Part shown: positions 1-9,012 of the stretch, piece after piece
How positions within the stretch are numbered: position 1 is the stretch's first letter
Layout: each line of letters begins with the position of its first letter
Position numbers and translations under genes: made by a program
Assembly (NCBI RefSeq): GCF_001435375.1
Contig: NZ_AYYZ01000029.1
Location: 315-64,314 of the forward strand
Length of the DNA: 64,000 bases
Direction: 5' to 3'
Source: Ligilactobacillus araffinosus DSM 20653
Lineage (GTDB): Bacteria > Bacillota > Bacilli > Lactobacillales > Lactobacillaceae
The notes under the pieces: model-generated
Seen by the model: the letters and a program-made list of their open reading frames with translations, nothing else
Databases searched by the model: none
Told to the model about the DNA's origin: nothing

Positions 1-52
1 TAACCGAAAGGTTGCATTTGAATTTAATATTTAGTATCATCAATCAAGTAGT

Positions 53-128
53 GGCTCGGTAGCTCAGTCGGTAGAGCAAAGGATTGAAGCTCCTTGTGTC
101 GGCAGTTCGATTCTGTCCCGCGCCACCA
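53..128 (+). tRNA. tRNA-Phe (GAA)
   Basis: Cloverleaf with anticodon GAA in a seven-base loop closed by AAGGA/TCCTT, a T-arm with TTCGATT, and an encoded CCA at 126-128. The acceptor stem pairs 53-59 with 118-124 except for a T56-C121 mismatch at the fourth pair. It is the only tRNA in this cluster whose CCA is encoded. Confidence 0.95.
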
Positions 129-129
129 C

Positions 130-212
130 GGAGGGGTAGCGAAGTCTGGCTAAACGCGGCGGACTGTAAATCCGCTCCTTCGGGTTCGGTGGTTCGAATC
201 CACTCCCCTCCA
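130..212 (+). tRNA. tRNA-Tyr (GTA)
   Basis: Class II tRNA with a long variable arm. Anticodon GTA lies in the loop of the CGGA/TCCG stem, and the acceptor GGAGGGG/CCCCTCC pairs perfectly. CCA is not encoded, so it must be added by the nucleotidyltransferase. One base separates it from tRNA-Phe, so both are probably cut from one transcript. Confidence 0.95.
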
Positions 213-221
213 TTTTATAAT

Positions 222-292
222 AGGGATATAGTTTAAAGGTAGAACTACGGTCTCCAAAACCGTCGGTGTGGGTTCAATTCCTACTATCCCTG
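222..292 (+). tRNA. tRNA-Trp (CCA)
   Basis: Anticodon CCA in the loop of ACGGT/ACCGT. Acceptor AGGGATA/TATCCCT pairs perfectly, with discriminator G at 292 and no encoded CCA. Confidence 0.95.
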
Positions 293-306
293 CTTCTTAT
301 TTTGAT

Positions 307-382
307 GGCGATAGTGGTGAAGGTTGGTTAACACACCGGTTTGTGGCACCGGCACGCGTGGGTTCGAATCCCACCTATCGCC
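307..382 (+). tRNA. tRNA-His (GTG)
   Basis: Anticodon GTG in the loop of CCGGT/ACCGG. The extra G(-1) at 307 faces C73 at 382, the histidine identity pair, outside a perfect seven-pair acceptor stem (308-314 with 375-381). CCA is not encoded. Confidence 0.95.
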
Positions 383-391
383 CTTTTTTAT

Positions 392-463
392 TGGGCTATG
401 GCCAAGCGGTAAGGCAAAGGACTTTGACTCCTTTATGCGCTGGTTCGAATCCAGCTAGCCCAA
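392..463 (+). tRNA. tRNA-Gln (TTG)
   Basis: Anticodon TTG in the loop of AAGGA/TCCTT. Acceptor TGGGCTA/TAGCCCA pairs perfectly, with discriminator A at 463 and no encoded CCA. Confidence 0.95.
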
Positions 464-491
464 TTTCTTAAGGATTTGAATCCTTTGAGAT

Positions 492-562
<71 letters not shown>

Positions 563-605
563 TATTAATGCTTAGAAAGGCGTTAACTTTTTAAAATTTA
601 ATTAT

Positions 606-690
606 GCCGGTGTGGCGGAATTGGCAGACGCGCTGGACTCAAAATCCAGTGTCCGTTGAGGACGTATCGGTTCGACCCCGATCACCGGTA
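606..690 (+). tRNA. tRNA-Leu (CAA)
   Basis: Class II tRNA with a long variable arm and anticodon CAA in the loop of CTGGA/TCCAG. Acceptor GCCGGTG/CACCGGT ends in a G-T wobble at the first pair. No encoded CCA. It is the last tRNA before the cluster terminator. Confidence 0.95.
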
Positions 691-703
691 TCATATGAAT
701 AAA

Positions 704-733
704 GAGGTTGTGATGTAGGTCACAGCCTTTTTT
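704..733 (+). terminator. Terminator of the tRNA cluster
   Basis: GGTTGTGA (706-713) pairs with TCACAGCC (720-727) around a six-base loop, followed by six Ts. The hairpin sequence recurs near 21780-21812 and 51691-51722 (see the dispersed repeat entries). Confidence 0.85.
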
Positions 734-1151
734 GCTATATCCACATAATCGGGATTCTCAAAATAAACGGAACAAGCTAAGTTTGAAAAACGCCAAATCA
801 GAGCTATGCATACTTATTCTAACGTTTTTCATATCTTCATTTTTGTATATTAAATTTATATTAGTTGAACTTTATATTAGTTGAACTTTATATGATAATC
901 AATAAATTTTATATTAAAATTACTATAACAAATTACATATGGTTTAATTTGTGAACTTATTGCGATTAAAGCTTGAATTTGTTGTTATATCAATGATTAG
1001 AGTGTTGAAACGGCTCTGGCGAAACTTTAAATTAATTTAAAGGAACTCTAGTTTTTTTCTAAATTTACCGTTCAGTAATTGAAAATAAGTGTATAATGAA
1101 GAATGTAAGGTAGTTATTTGGATATGGACAAAAGCAAAGGAGCGGTTAGAT
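734..1151. other. AT-rich intergenic region between tRNA cluster and spxA
   Basis: No convincing gene. The stretch 734-783 matches part of an element found reversed after recA (shared TTGCTATATCC, AAAATAAAC and AAGCTA blocks). At 855-886 a 16-bp unit, TTTATATTAGTTGAAC, is tandemly duplicated, with seven bases of a third copy to 893. A TATAAT at 1092-1097 is a plausible -10 for spxA, but its -35 is weak. Confidence 0.6.
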
Positions 1152-1550
1152 ATGGTTACTTTATATACATCACCAAGTTGTACTTCATGCAGAAAAGCTC
1201 GCGCCTGGTTAAAAGAACATGATATTCCTTTTACAGAAAGAAATATTTTCTCCAATCCACTTAGTATTGATGAAATTAAACAAATTTTACAAATGACTGA
1301 GAATGGGACAGAAGAGATTATTTCCAAACGTTCAAAAGCTTATCAAGATTTGAATGTTGACATTAATGATATGCCACTTCAACAGTTATTTGAATTATTA
1401 CAATCAAATCCTGGACTTTTACGGCGTCCAATTATCATGGATGATAAGCGCCTTCAAGTTGGATACAATGAAGATGAAATTCGGCGGTTCTTGCCACGGA
1501 AAGTTCGAGTTCTTGAACTTGAGAAAGCCCAAAAGATGGCAGGATTTTAA
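1152..1550 (+). CDS. spxA: Transcriptional regulator Spx
   Basis: Spx binds the alpha C-terminal domain of RNA polymerase and redirects transcription during thiol and oxidative stress. The protein has 132 residues, the usual family length. It carries the redox switch CTSC at residues 10-13 and the ArsC-fold RRPI motif at 91-94. An ATG 63 bases upstream is in frame, but the start at 1152 follows AAAGGAG and gives the canonical [10 protein letters not shown] beginning. Its proteolytic adaptor SpxH is encoded 4 kb downstream. A terminator follows, so it is probably monocistronic. Confidence 0.95.
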   Translation: MVTLYTSPSCTSCRKARAWLKEHDIPFTERNIFSNPLSIDEIKQILQMTENGTEEIISKRSKAYQDLNVDINDMPLQQLFELLQSNPGLLRRPIIMDDKRLQVGYNEDEIRRFLPRKVRVLELEKAQKMAGF

Positions 1551-1579
1551 CCGGAATTAATTATTAAAATGGAATTTTG

Positions 1580-1613
1580 AAAGGTTGCCCATATAATATG
1601 GGTAGCCTTTTTT
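1580..1613 (+). terminator. Terminator after spxA
   Basis: Twelve-pair hairpin (AGGTTGCCCATA with TATGGGTAGCCT, two wobbles) with a three-base loop, followed by a T tract. Confidence 0.85.
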
Positions 1614-1662
1614 GTTAAATATGTGCTATGATATTACGTGAATTTGAAGGGAGGTTCTCTTT

Positions 1663-2439
1663 ATGGAAATGGAGAAAATCAACGAAAATACAATGCGTGT
1701 AACCCTTGGAAAAGAGGATCTTGCCGAGCGTGGAATTTCAATTTTAGATTTAATTGGAAATCAACACGACGTTGAAGATTTTTTCTACGGTATTTTAGAT
1801 GAAGTTGACACTGACCATGAGTTTCGTGATAATGGGGCAGTGACATTTCAGTTAGTTCCAAGCGGTGATGGGGTTGAGTTGTTTATCACTAAAGTTGACC
1901 CAGAAGCCGCAGAGAAGATGAATTTGCCTAAAGATGCAGAATTTGATGAAAATAATAGCGTGATGCTTTCAAATCTAACGCCGGATGAACTGGATCAAAT
2001 TGGTTTAGATAAGGATGTTACCCGAATTTTAAAGGACCGAATGAAGGAAAATTTAAAATCAGATTCAAAAGATCAACGCAAAACAACGGTTGAACAGCCT
2101 GAGAAAGCAAGTACTAGTCGATCATCCCAAACCCCTGAACAATCTGAAAACTATGTTCGTGTTATCGAATTTGAAACACTTCAAGATTTTATTGATTTAA
2201 CCCGAAATGTAATTTTTAAAGTTTCATTCGGATCAGATTTATTCCGAATGGACGATAAATATTATTTGGTGATTAAATTCTCTGATGAAGAGGTCACAAG
2301 CGGAACGGTTCAGGATGTATATTCAACCATGCTTGAATACGGGAAAGCGCCAAAAATACCGCCAATTTATCTTGAAGAACACGGTCAAATTGTTAAAACC
2401 CGGAATGCATATGAATGGTTTTCATATAATTTTAGTTAA
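1663..2439 (+). CDS. mecA: Adaptor protein MecA
   Basis: MecA delivers substrates such as competence regulators to the ClpCP protease and promotes ClpC hexamer assembly. The 258-residue protein has an N-terminal substrate-binding domain (MEMEKINENTMRVTL start). A low-complexity charged linker follows at about 125-160, then a C-terminal ClpC-binding domain containing VRVIEFETLQDFI. The start follows GGGAGG. It lies between spxA and coiA, a conserved arrangement in lactobacilli, which links proteolytic control with a competence gene. Confidence 0.95.
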   Translation: MEMEKINENTMRVTLGKEDLAERGISILDLIGNQHDVEDFFYGILDEVDTDHEFRDNGAVTFQLVPSGDGVELFITKVDPEAAEKMNLPKDAEFDENNSVMLSNLTPDELDQIGLDKDVTRILKDRMKENLKSDSKDQRKTTVEQPEKASTSRSSQTPEQSENYVRVIEFETLQDFIDLTRNVIFKVSFGSDLFRMDDKYYLVIKFSDEEVTSGTVQDVYSTMLEYGKAPKIPPIYLEEHGQIVKTRNAYEWFSYNFS

Positions 2440-2442
2440 TCA

Positions 2443-2484
2443 AAAAGACACCTTATTTGCGTAACTGTAGATGAGGTGTTTTTA
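2443..2484 (+). terminator. Hairpin ending mecA and covering the coiA ribosome-binding site
   Basis: AAAGACACCT (2444-2453) pairs with AGGTGTTTTT (2474-2483) around a 20-base loop. The 3' arm and T tract run directly into the coiA ATG at 2484. AGGTG, the only plausible coiA ribosome-binding site, is therefore inside the stem. It can work as the mecA terminator and also as a brake on coiA translation. Confidence 0.65.
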
Positions 2485-3392
2485 TGTTTTATGCGTTAAA
2501 TTCTGAAAATCAAATGATTCATGCTTCATCGGCTGATTTATCTCAAAAATACTATTGTCCAGTATGTCATCAGCTAGTTAAATTACGAACAGGCAAGTCA
2601 AATTCAAAGCATTTTGCTCATGAGCAGGTGTCTTTTTCAAAGCAGCACCATGAAACAAACATTCATCAAGCAGGAAAAAAGTTATTAATGAAATGGGGAA
2701 GTGAGATGGGGTATGCTGTTCAGTCAGAGATATATTTTAAGAAAATTAAGCGTCGAGCTGATGTAATTTTTAAACTTCCAAGATTCCAAGTGGCTGTTGA
2801 ATATCAATGCTCACCAATTTCACCAACGGAATTAACGAAACGCAGCCAAGCATATTTTCAGGCGGGGTTGCGTTATATTTGGTTTGTTGGGAAACGCTAT
2901 TGTCTTCATGAAAGAATTTCGCAACAGAATGCACAATTTTTTAGATACCATCCCAATATTGGATTTTATTTTATTTATTTAAATACTGAAATGCAACGGT
3001 TGGAACTTTACTATCAAATTCAGCAAGCAGCATTTTTGCGTTCAAAATATCGAATTAAGTTTTTAGCAAATCTAAAGGAATTAATTCAATTTATCCGTCA
3101 TGCTAAAGAAAACTATTTAAGCAGGATCTCGGTTAAAATGCGATTGTGTCAAATTCGAAACCTTAATCGGGCAGAAGCATACTCAGCGGGAATGACCCGC
3201 ATGCTACAGATTCGATGTTATCTGAATCATCTTGAATTTCATCAAGAAGTTTTACAGAGTCTTTCGCCGGTTTTTGATTATCCGATCTATCGGTATTCAA
3301 AGGCATATTTTCAGATTGCGACGCAATTAAATATTGACGATAAAAAGTTGCTTTATCAAATGCCGTTTATTAACTATCATAATTTTATTTGA
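2484..3392 (+). CDS. coiA: Competence protein CoiA
   Basis: CoiA family proteins are needed for natural transformation, probably at the recombination step after uptake. The 302-residue protein has an N-terminal CPVC pair near residue 25 followed by HFAHE. A PD-(D/E)XK nuclease-like core follows, with D in ADVIFKL and E-Q in VEYQCSPIS near residues 92-115. The start ATG sits at the end of a terminator-like hairpin that hides the ribosome-binding site. No other late competence genes are visible here. Confidence 0.9.
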   Translation: MFYALNSENQMIHASSADLSQKYYCPVCHQLVKLRTGKSNSKHFAHEQVSFSKQHHETNIHQAGKKLLMKWGSEMGYAVQSEIYFKKIKRRADVIFKLPRFQVAVEYQCSPISPTELTKRSQAYFQAGLRYIWFVGKRYCLHERISQQNAQFFRYHPNIGFYFIYLNTEMQRLELYYQIQQAAFLRSKYRIKFLANLKELIQFIRHAKENYLSRISVKMRLCQIRNLNRAEAYSAGMTRMLQIRCYLNHLEFHQEVLQSLSPVFDYPIYRYSKAYFQIATQLNIDDKKLLYQMPFINYHNFI

Positions 3393-3429
3393 GAAAATTT
3401 ACTGGTAAAATGATTTTGAGGTGAAGATG

Positions 3430-5238
3430 ATGACAGAAATCAAAAAGGTTCCAACACGTTCAGAAATTCCCGAAGAATTAACATGGGATTTGGAACGGGT
3501 TTATCAATCAATTGAAGAATGGAAAAAGGATCAACAAAAATTAGAACAAGAATTAGCCGGATTTCGTAAAGCAAAGAATCAAATGGAGTCGGGGGCTGAA
3601 GAGTTTCTGACAGTAATTGAACGCTACCTTGAAATTATGCGAATTTATGAGAAGCTTGCAGTCTTTGCTTCGATGAAGAATGACCAGGATACAACCAATT
3701 CTAAATATCAGGAATTACAAGGAATGGCAGATAATTTAGGAACTCAAGTCAGTGAAGCAGTTGCGTGGTTTCAACCAGCACTTGTTCATCTTGATGATCA
3801 AGTGCTTCAGGATTACTTTGAACAAAATTCAAACCTTGAACCATATCGGCACTTTATTACTGAATTGCGTTCACAGCGGGACCATTTATTAAGTGATGCA
3901 CAAGAAGAGTTACTAGCTGCAGCAGGAAACATTTTTGGCGCTCCTGAAAAAACATTTGAAATGTTAAGTGATGCGGATTTAAAATTCCCGATTGTTGAAG
4001 GCGAAAATGGACAGCAAGTTGAGCTTTCAGAAGGAACATACAGTAAATTGCTCGAATCTGCTGATCAAAAGATTCGTCGAGGCGCGTTTAAGGCATTGTA
4101 CCAAACGTATGGATCGTTTAAAAATACGTTTGCAACGACCCTAACTTCACAAGTTCAAGTCCAAAATTATCAAGCCAAGGTTCGGCATTATGCTTCGGCC
4201 AAGGATGCTGCATTAAGCGAGAATCATATTCCAGATAAAGTGTATGATGTTTTAATTGATGAAGTTCACCGTAATTTGCCGTTATTACACCGTTACGTTA
4301 AATTGCGTGGTGAAGTTTTAAAATTAGACAAAGTTCACATGTACGACTTGTATACGCCAATCGTGAAGGAAAGTAATTTATCATTTACATATTCTGAAGC
4401 TCAAGCTAAAGCACTTGAAGCTCTTCAAGTTTATGGTGATGATTATTTACAACATGTTCAAGAGGCATTTGATAACCGCTGGATCGATGTTGTTGAAAAT
4501 AAAGGAAAACGAACCGGAGCATATTCTTCAGGCGGATATGACACTGATCCATATATTCTTTTAAATTGGCAAGATGGACTGGAAGACTTATATACGCTGG
4601 TACATGAGATGGGACACAGTATGCACAGCTACTATACGACCCACACCCAACCGTATGTATATGGTGATTATCCGATTTTCGTTGCAGAAATTGCATCAAC
4701 TACAAATGAAAATCTGCTTACGGATTACTTGTTGAAGACGGAAAAGGATCCTCAAGTCCGAGCATTCGTTTTAAACCACTATTTAGATGGCTTTAAAGGA
4801 ACGATTTTCAGACAAACTCAATTTGCTGAGTTTGAACAGTGGATTCATGGACAGGATGCCAGTGGGAAGTCATTGACGGCTGATTCAATTTCAAAATTTT
4901 ATGGTGACTTGAATAAGGAATACTATGGTCCTGCAATTTATAATGATGATGAAATTGCGATGGAATGGATGCGGATTCCGCATTTTTACTATGACTTTTA
5001 CGTATATCAATATGCAACCGGATTTGCAGCCGCAACAACGTTATCGCAACGAATTGAAGATGACGATCCTACCCATACCGAAGCATACTTGAACTTCTTA
5101 AAGTCAGGGAGTTCAGCATATCCAATTGAAACGATGCAAAAAGCGGGCGTTGATATGACGCAACGCGAATATTTAGAAAAGGCATTTAAGGTTTTTGAAG
5201 AACGGCTAAATGAACTTGAAAAGTTAATTGTGAAGTAA
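3430..5238 (+). CDS. pepF: Oligoendopeptidase F
   Basis: Cytoplasmic M3B zinc metallopeptidase that trims oligopeptides of roughly 7-17 residues. The protein has 602 residues, the usual PepF length, with the zinc motif HEMGH at 392-396. In-frame GTG and ATG codons lie 9 and 3 bases upstream. GAGGTGAA at 3419-3426 gives the best spacing to the ATG at 3430. A strong bidirectional terminator separates it from the converging spxH. Confidence 0.95.
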   Translation: MTEIKKVPTRSEIPEELTWDLERVYQSIEEWKKDQQKLEQELAGFRKAKNQMESGAEEFLTVIERYLEIMRIYEKLAVFASMKNDQDTTNSKYQELQGMADNLGTQVSEAVAWFQPALVHLDDQVLQDYFEQNSNLEPYRHFITELRSQRDHLLSDAQEELLAAAGNIFGAPEKTFEMLSDADLKFPIVEGENGQQVELSEGTYSKLLESADQKIRRGAFKALYQTYGSFKNTFATTLTSQVQVQNYQAKVRHYASAKDAALSENHIPDKVYDVLIDEVHRNLPLLHRYVKLRGEVLKLDKVHMYDLYTPIVKESNLSFTYSEAQAKALEALQVYGDDYLQHVQEAFDNRWIDVVENKGKRTGAYSSGGYDTDPYILLNWQDGLEDLYTLVHEMGHSMHSYYTTHTQPYVYGDYPIFVAEIASTTNENLLTDYLLKTEKDPQVRAFVLNHYLDGFKGTIFRQTQFAEFEQWIHGQDASGKSLTADSISKFYGDLNKEYYGPAIYNDDEIAMEWMRIPHFYYDFYVYQYATGFAAATTLSQRIEDDDPTHTEAYLNFLKSGSSAYPIETMQKAGVDMTQREYLEKAFKVFEERLNELEKLIVK

Positions 5239-5241
5239 CAT

Positions 5242-5275
5242 AAAAACGGAGGCGTTTTAGTGCCTCCGTTTTATT
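5242..5275. terminator. Bidirectional terminator between pepF and spxH
   Basis: Perfect 11-pair stem AAAACGGAGGC/GCCTCCGTTTT (5243-5253 with 5262-5272) with T tracts on both strands. The spxH stop codon overlaps its right arm. Confidence 0.9.
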
Positions 5276-5903
5276 TAATTGGTTTTTGTGGCCTGTTTAA
5301 TTTTGCAGAATGCAAATAATGAGTATGATTATTTGAACATAAGACCGAATCTTGTGGATGCAAAATAAACTTGTGTAAAATATTAAATGATTCTTGCGGA
5401 TTAAGCGAAAATGCATAATCAGGAAAATCAGTGTTAGTGACTACGACTTCCGGGTAAGTGGTAATTTGCATTTCAGCTGCAATTCGTTGATCTTTTTTAA
5501 AGGTTTTAACCGCCAAATCAGATTGCCGGTCTTTTTTAAAGAGCTCCCAGTCAAGATGACTCTTAAAAGCAACCTTTTCAACCATCTCGTCAGTGTATTT
5601 AAAATTGTTTCTTAACGTACATTCTTGAACGTTGAGTAAGAAATTTCGTCCGCGTTTCTGGCCTTGAAAAAGAGCGGCCTCATAGTCAAGGGATGCCTTA
5701 TAAAGGGTATCAACGACTTGATGTTCAATTGAACTTGAAACGCCAACGTGCTGCATCGCAAATGAAACGGTACTCAACGTCAAAAGCGGGAGAACTCGAA
5801 ATCGAATTTTATTTTGAGCTTGCGCAAGCAATTTAATAATTTTCTTTTCAGTCTGATAGCAAGTTTCACTAATCGGATTAATAAATAGATATACCTCTAA
5901 CAT
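5271..5903 (-). CDS. spxH: ClpXP adaptor protein SpxH (YjbH)
   Basis: DsbA-like thioredoxin-fold protein that presents Spx to ClpXP. The N-terminus LEVYLFINPISETC matches the LEIYMFVDPLCPECW region of Bacillus YjbH as recalled. The central FLLNVQE and RIAAEMQIT blocks also align. Of the two active-site cysteines in the Bacillus protein only the second is kept (SETC), so it is unlikely to be a dithiol oxidoreductase. The 210-residue protein starts after GGGAGGAAA on the minus strand and is divergent from relQ. Confidence 0.85.
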   Translation of the reverse strand: MLEVYLFINPISETCYQTEKKIIKLLAQAQNKIRFRVLPLLTLSTVSFAMQHVGVSSSIEHQVVDTLYKASLDYEAALFQGQKRGRNFLLNVQECTLRNNFKYTDEMVEKVAFKSHLDWELFKKDRQSDLAVKTFKKDQRIAAEMQITTYPEVVVTNTDFPDYAFSLNPQESFNILHKFILHPQDSVLCSNNHTHYLHSAKLNRPQKPIK

Positions 5904-5940
5904 ATTTATTTTTCCTCCCTGCTCGATTTATTCATTCCTT

Positions 5941-5969
5941 ACTTTAAATAAAACAAAGCCGTTTTGCAA
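5941..5969 (-). promoter_or_regulatory. Promoter of spxH
   Basis: On the minus strand, TTGCAA (5964-5969) and TAAAGT (5941-5946) are separated by 17 bp, upstream of spxH. On the opposite strand, relQ has a possible extended -10, TGGTAGAAT, near 6002-6010. Confidence 0.5.
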
Positions 5970-6041
5970 TTAATATGTTTTCACCAACTAATGACAACGT
6001 ATGGTAGAATAACAACAGATAAAGTTTCGGGGAGCGAAATG

Positions 6042-6677
6042 ATGGATCGTTGGGATGAATTTTTAGCACCGTATGCTCAAGCAGTCGATGAGCTTAAGCT
6101 TAAATTGAATAGTTTAAAAAAACAAATGAGTTATAACAACCATGGCCCGATTGAATTTGTAACGGGCCGGGTAAAAACGAAGGAAAGCATTCTTGAGAAA
6201 ATGCAACGACGGCACATCACTGCTGAAAACCTTGCAGTCGATATGGAGGACATCGCTGCCGTCCGAATTATGTGCGAATTTGTGGATGACATTTATACCA
6301 TTGTGGGGATTCTTCGCAAACGGCATGATATGGATATTATTGAAGAACGCGATTATATTGCCCATAAAAAGCCAAGCGGCTACCGTTCATATCACATTAT
6401 TATTCGTTATCCGGTCGAACTTGTTACGGGAACAAAGTATATTAAAGCTGAAATTCAGATTCGGACGTTAGCAATGAACTTTTGGGCAACGATTGAACAT
6501 TCATTAAATTATAAGTATCAGGGTGAATTTCCACCCGAGATTGCTGAACGGTTACGGAAAACGGCGGAGGCAGCCTTTTTACTTGATACAGAAATGTCAA
6601 ATATTCATGATGATATTAAAGAGGCTGAACGACTATTTGCACAGCGAAAACGGAATGACAAAGAGGATAAAAAATGA
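6042..6677 (+). CDS. relQ: Small alarmone synthetase RelQ
   Basis: Single-domain (p)ppGpp synthetase that transfers pyrophosphate from ATP to GDP or GTP without a hydrolase domain. The 211-residue protein has the family motifs [19 protein letters not shown] and [17 protein letters not shown]. Two ATGs lie back to back at 6039 and 6042; GGGGAG at 6029-6034 suits the second. It overlaps nadK by 4 bp and forms an operon with nadK and the pseudouridine synthase gene. An alternative gene name is yjbM. Confidence 0.92.
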   Translation: MDRWDEFLAPYAQAVDELKLKLNSLKKQMSYNNHGPIEFVTGRVKTKESILEKMQRRHITAENLAVDMEDIAAVRIMCEFVDDIYTIVGILRKRHDMDIIEERDYIAHKKPSGYRSYHIIIRYPVELVTGTKYIKAEIQIRTLAMNFWATIEHSLNYKYQGEFPPEIAERLRKTAEAAFLLDTEMSNIHDDIKEAERLFAQRKRNDKEDKK

Positions 6678-7480
6678 AGATTGGAATTTTTGCAAATGAT
6701 ACTCCGCAAACGGAGCAGATCAAAAATCAGCTTGAACAAAAATTAATTGATCGCCATATTACGATTGATAATACAGATCCTGAAATTGTAATTACAATTG
6801 GTGGTGATGGAACGTTACTTTCAGCATTTCACCATTATCAGGAACAACTCGAAACGATTCGCTTTTTAGGGGTACATACTGGTCATTTAGGATTTTATAC
6901 TGACTGGCGGGCTGACGAGCTTGATGATCTTGTAATCAGTCTTCAATCAGATAATGGGCAAGCGGTCAGCTACCCGCTCCTTGATATTTCCGTTACCTAT
7001 CATGATGAAAATCAGGCCCGGCATTATTTAGCCTTAAACGAAGCAACGCTTAAGCGAATTGGAATGACAATGGGAGCTGATGTTTACATTGGCGGTGAAC
7101 TGTTTGAACGTTTTCGGGGTGATGGATTATGCGTGTCAACGCCGACTGGTTCAACGGCCTATAATAAATCATTGGGAGGAGCAGTGATTCACCCGAGCTT
7201 AGATGTGATTCAATTGACAGAAATTGGATCGCTAAATAATTTGGTATACCGAACAATTAGTTCGCCAATGATCGTTCCGGCAAATGACTGGATCACGATT
7301 GTTCCCAATCAGGCGAGTGACTTTTTTATGACGGTTGACCAGGAAAATATTTATGGAAAACAAATTGAACAGATTATGTTTAAGGTCTCGAAACGTAAAA
7401 TTCGGTTTGCTAAGTATCGGCACACTGAATTTTGGCGGCGGGTTCAAGCAGCATTTATTGGTGATTTAAATGAGAATTAG
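6674..7480 (+). CDS. nadK: NAD kinase
   Basis: Phosphorylates NAD to NADP with ATP or polyphosphate. The 268-residue protein has the GGDGT nucleotide-binding motif at 43-47, LNEATL, and the diglycine-rich [14 protein letters not shown] substrate loop. It is translationally coupled to relQ (4-bp overlap) and overlaps the next gene by 11 bp. Confidence 0.95.
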   Translation: MKIGIFANDTPQTEQIKNQLEQKLIDRHITIDNTDPEIVITIGGDGTLLSAFHHYQEQLETIRFLGVHTGHLGFYTDWRADELDDLVISLQSDNGQAVSYPLLDISVTYHDENQARHYLALNEATLKRIGMTMGADVYIGGELFERFRGDGLCVSTPTGSTAYNKSLGGAVIHPSLDVIQLTEIGSLNNLVYRTISSPMIVPANDWITIVPNQASDFFMTVDQENIYGKQIEQIMFKVSKRKIRFAKYRHTEFWRRVQAAFIGDLNEN

Positions 7481-8384
7481 TTGGCAGTATACGGGAAATG
7501 AACCGATAAAACTAAAGACGTTTATTCGCAATCAGGGAATTTCCCGGCACTTAATGGCAAAAGTTCGGGGCGATGGCGGCAAAGTTCTGATCAATGGCGT
7601 TGAAAATCGTCAAATTGATAAGATTAAACCGCAAACGGTATTAACGATTAAGTTTCCACCTGAAGAGAACCGTAAAAATGATTTAATTCCATCGTACGTT
7701 CCTTTAAAGATTATATATGAAGATCGCGACTTTTTAATTATTGATAAGCCGGATCATGTTAATTCGATTCCGTCCGTTCCTCAACGTAAGGATTCATTGG
7801 TGAATCGGGTCGATGGCTATTATCATCTTCGGGGATATGACGATTTGATTCCACATATTGTGACCCGGCTTGATCGTGATACATCGGGCGTGGCGTTGTT
7901 TGCCAAACACCGGTATGCTCATGCATTGCTTTCACAACAAATGGAGCAGCATGCAATCAAAAAGACTTATTTAGCGCTTTTGAGCGGTAATTTAAAGGAA
8001 AATCATTTGGTGATTGATCGCCAGATTGGTCGTGTTCCGGGAAGTTTGATTGAACGACAGGCGGTTTCAAGCGGTGGGCAAGAAGCGCAGACTGAGTTAT
8101 GGGTCAAAAAACGATTGCCGGACTGTACGGTCTGTGATGTGCGGCTGCATACAGGGCGGACCCACCAAATTCGGGTCCATTGTAAGTCGATCGGCTATCC
8201 GTTAGTGGCGGATACGTTATATGGCGGGCAAATTCAGTTGCCATTGCAGCGCCAAGGATTACATTGCCGTAAAATTGAATTTTATCACCCATTTAAAAAG
8301 CAAATGATGACGTTTGAAAGTCCGCTTCCACAGGATATGAAACGCTATTTAGAGTTTGAAGAGCACAAAAAAACTGGACGTTAA
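7470..8384 (+). CDS. RluA-family RNA pseudouridine synthase
   Basis: Isomerises uridine to pseudouridine in rRNA or tRNA. The 304-residue protein has the catalytic motif RLDRDTSG and the C-terminal GRTHQIRVH motif; the N-terminal part lacks a clear S4 domain. The exact substrate cannot be assigned from sequence. It is the last gene of the relQ-nadK operon, and its stop codon lies in the loop of the terminator hairpin. Confidence 0.9.
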   Translation: MRISWQYTGNEPIKLKTFIRNQGISRHLMAKVRGDGGKVLINGVENRQIDKIKPQTVLTIKFPPEENRKNDLIPSYVPLKIIYEDRDFLIIDKPDHVNSIPSVPQRKDSLVNRVDGYYHLRGYDDLIPHIVTRLDRDTSGVALFAKHRYAHALLSQQMEQHAIKKTYLALLSGNLKENHLVIDRQIGRVPGSLIERQAVSSGGQEAQTELWVKKRLPDCTVCDVRLHTGRTHQIRVHCKSIGYPLVADTLYGGQIQLPLQRQGLHCRKIEFYHPFKKQMMTFESPLPQDMKRYLEFEEHKKTGR

Positions 8385-8397
8385 GTCCAGCTTTTTT
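8368..8397. terminator. Bidirectional terminator
   Basis: CTGGAC (8374-8379) pairs with GTCCAG (8385-8390), flanked by A and T tracts. It serves the pseudouridine synthase gene from the left and the cutC-like gene from the right. The TAA stop of the former is in the loop. Confidence 0.8.
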
Positions 8398-8992
8398 ATT
8401 CAACTAAGAGTAAGTGAAGGTTAAACTGTTCACAAAGCTCAGTTAATTGTTTTTCATCTTTTCCGGTCAGAACAAATTGAACTGTACCTTGATTATAGGC
8501 GATCAATGTTTGAAGATTCTTTTTAAATGATGATGAATCCGGGTGGACAGAAATCATGATGCGATCGATTCCATGCTCGTTTGCAAAATCAATGGCTTTC
8601 TTTTGCCCAGCCAAGGTTAATTCATCAAAAGCGTGGTTTAAGGTGATTTGCATTCCGCCAGCTGCGCCGATCAATTGTGTCATTGAATCTTCATCGAGAT
8701 GATTTTCTTCAGTGATTGCGCCAATTGCAACGCTGTCAACGCCTAATGCTTGGGCCTCGAAAACATCGGCTTCCATTATTTTGATTTCGATATCGCTGTA
8801 TGAATATTTGCCTGTGCGTGGTCGAATCAACGTTTCAATTGAAATCTTCTGATTGTCATGCAAATAGCGAACCGTTTCGGCAATCATGCCTTTACTAGCA
8901 GTTGTTTGTTGGTTTTGAAGTTCAATTTTTTGAAAGTCAGTAAGGGTTGAAAGTTCATGAATTGTCTGAACTGTCTTTTGTTTAATAATCAT
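8396..8992 (-). CDS. cutC: CutC family protein
   Basis: TIM-barrel protein of the CutC family, historically called copper homeostasis protein although its reaction is not established. The 198-residue sequence has the family motifs IRPRTGKYSYSD, EAQALGVDSVAIGAI and TLNHAFDE. It lies 20 bp downstream of the lactonase gene on the same strand, with AAAGGG before its ATG, so the two probably form an operon. Confidence 0.8.
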   Translation of the reverse strand: MIIKQKTVQTIHELSTLTDFQKIELQNQQTTASKGMIAETVRYLHDNQKISIETLIRPRTGKYSYSDIEIKIMEADVFEAQALGVDSVAIGAITEENHLDEDSMTQLIGAAGGMQITLNHAFDELTLAGQKKAIDFANEHGIDRIMISVHPDSSSFKKNLQTLIAYNQGTVQFVLTGKDEKQLTELCEQFNLHLLLVE

Positions 8993-9012
8993 TTAAGATC
9001 CCTTTCTTTATC

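Noticed and set aside
268-471. A 67-codon open frame across the tRNA genes
   Set aside because: It overlaps tRNA-Trp, tRNA-His and tRNA-Gln entirely and has no ribosome-binding site.
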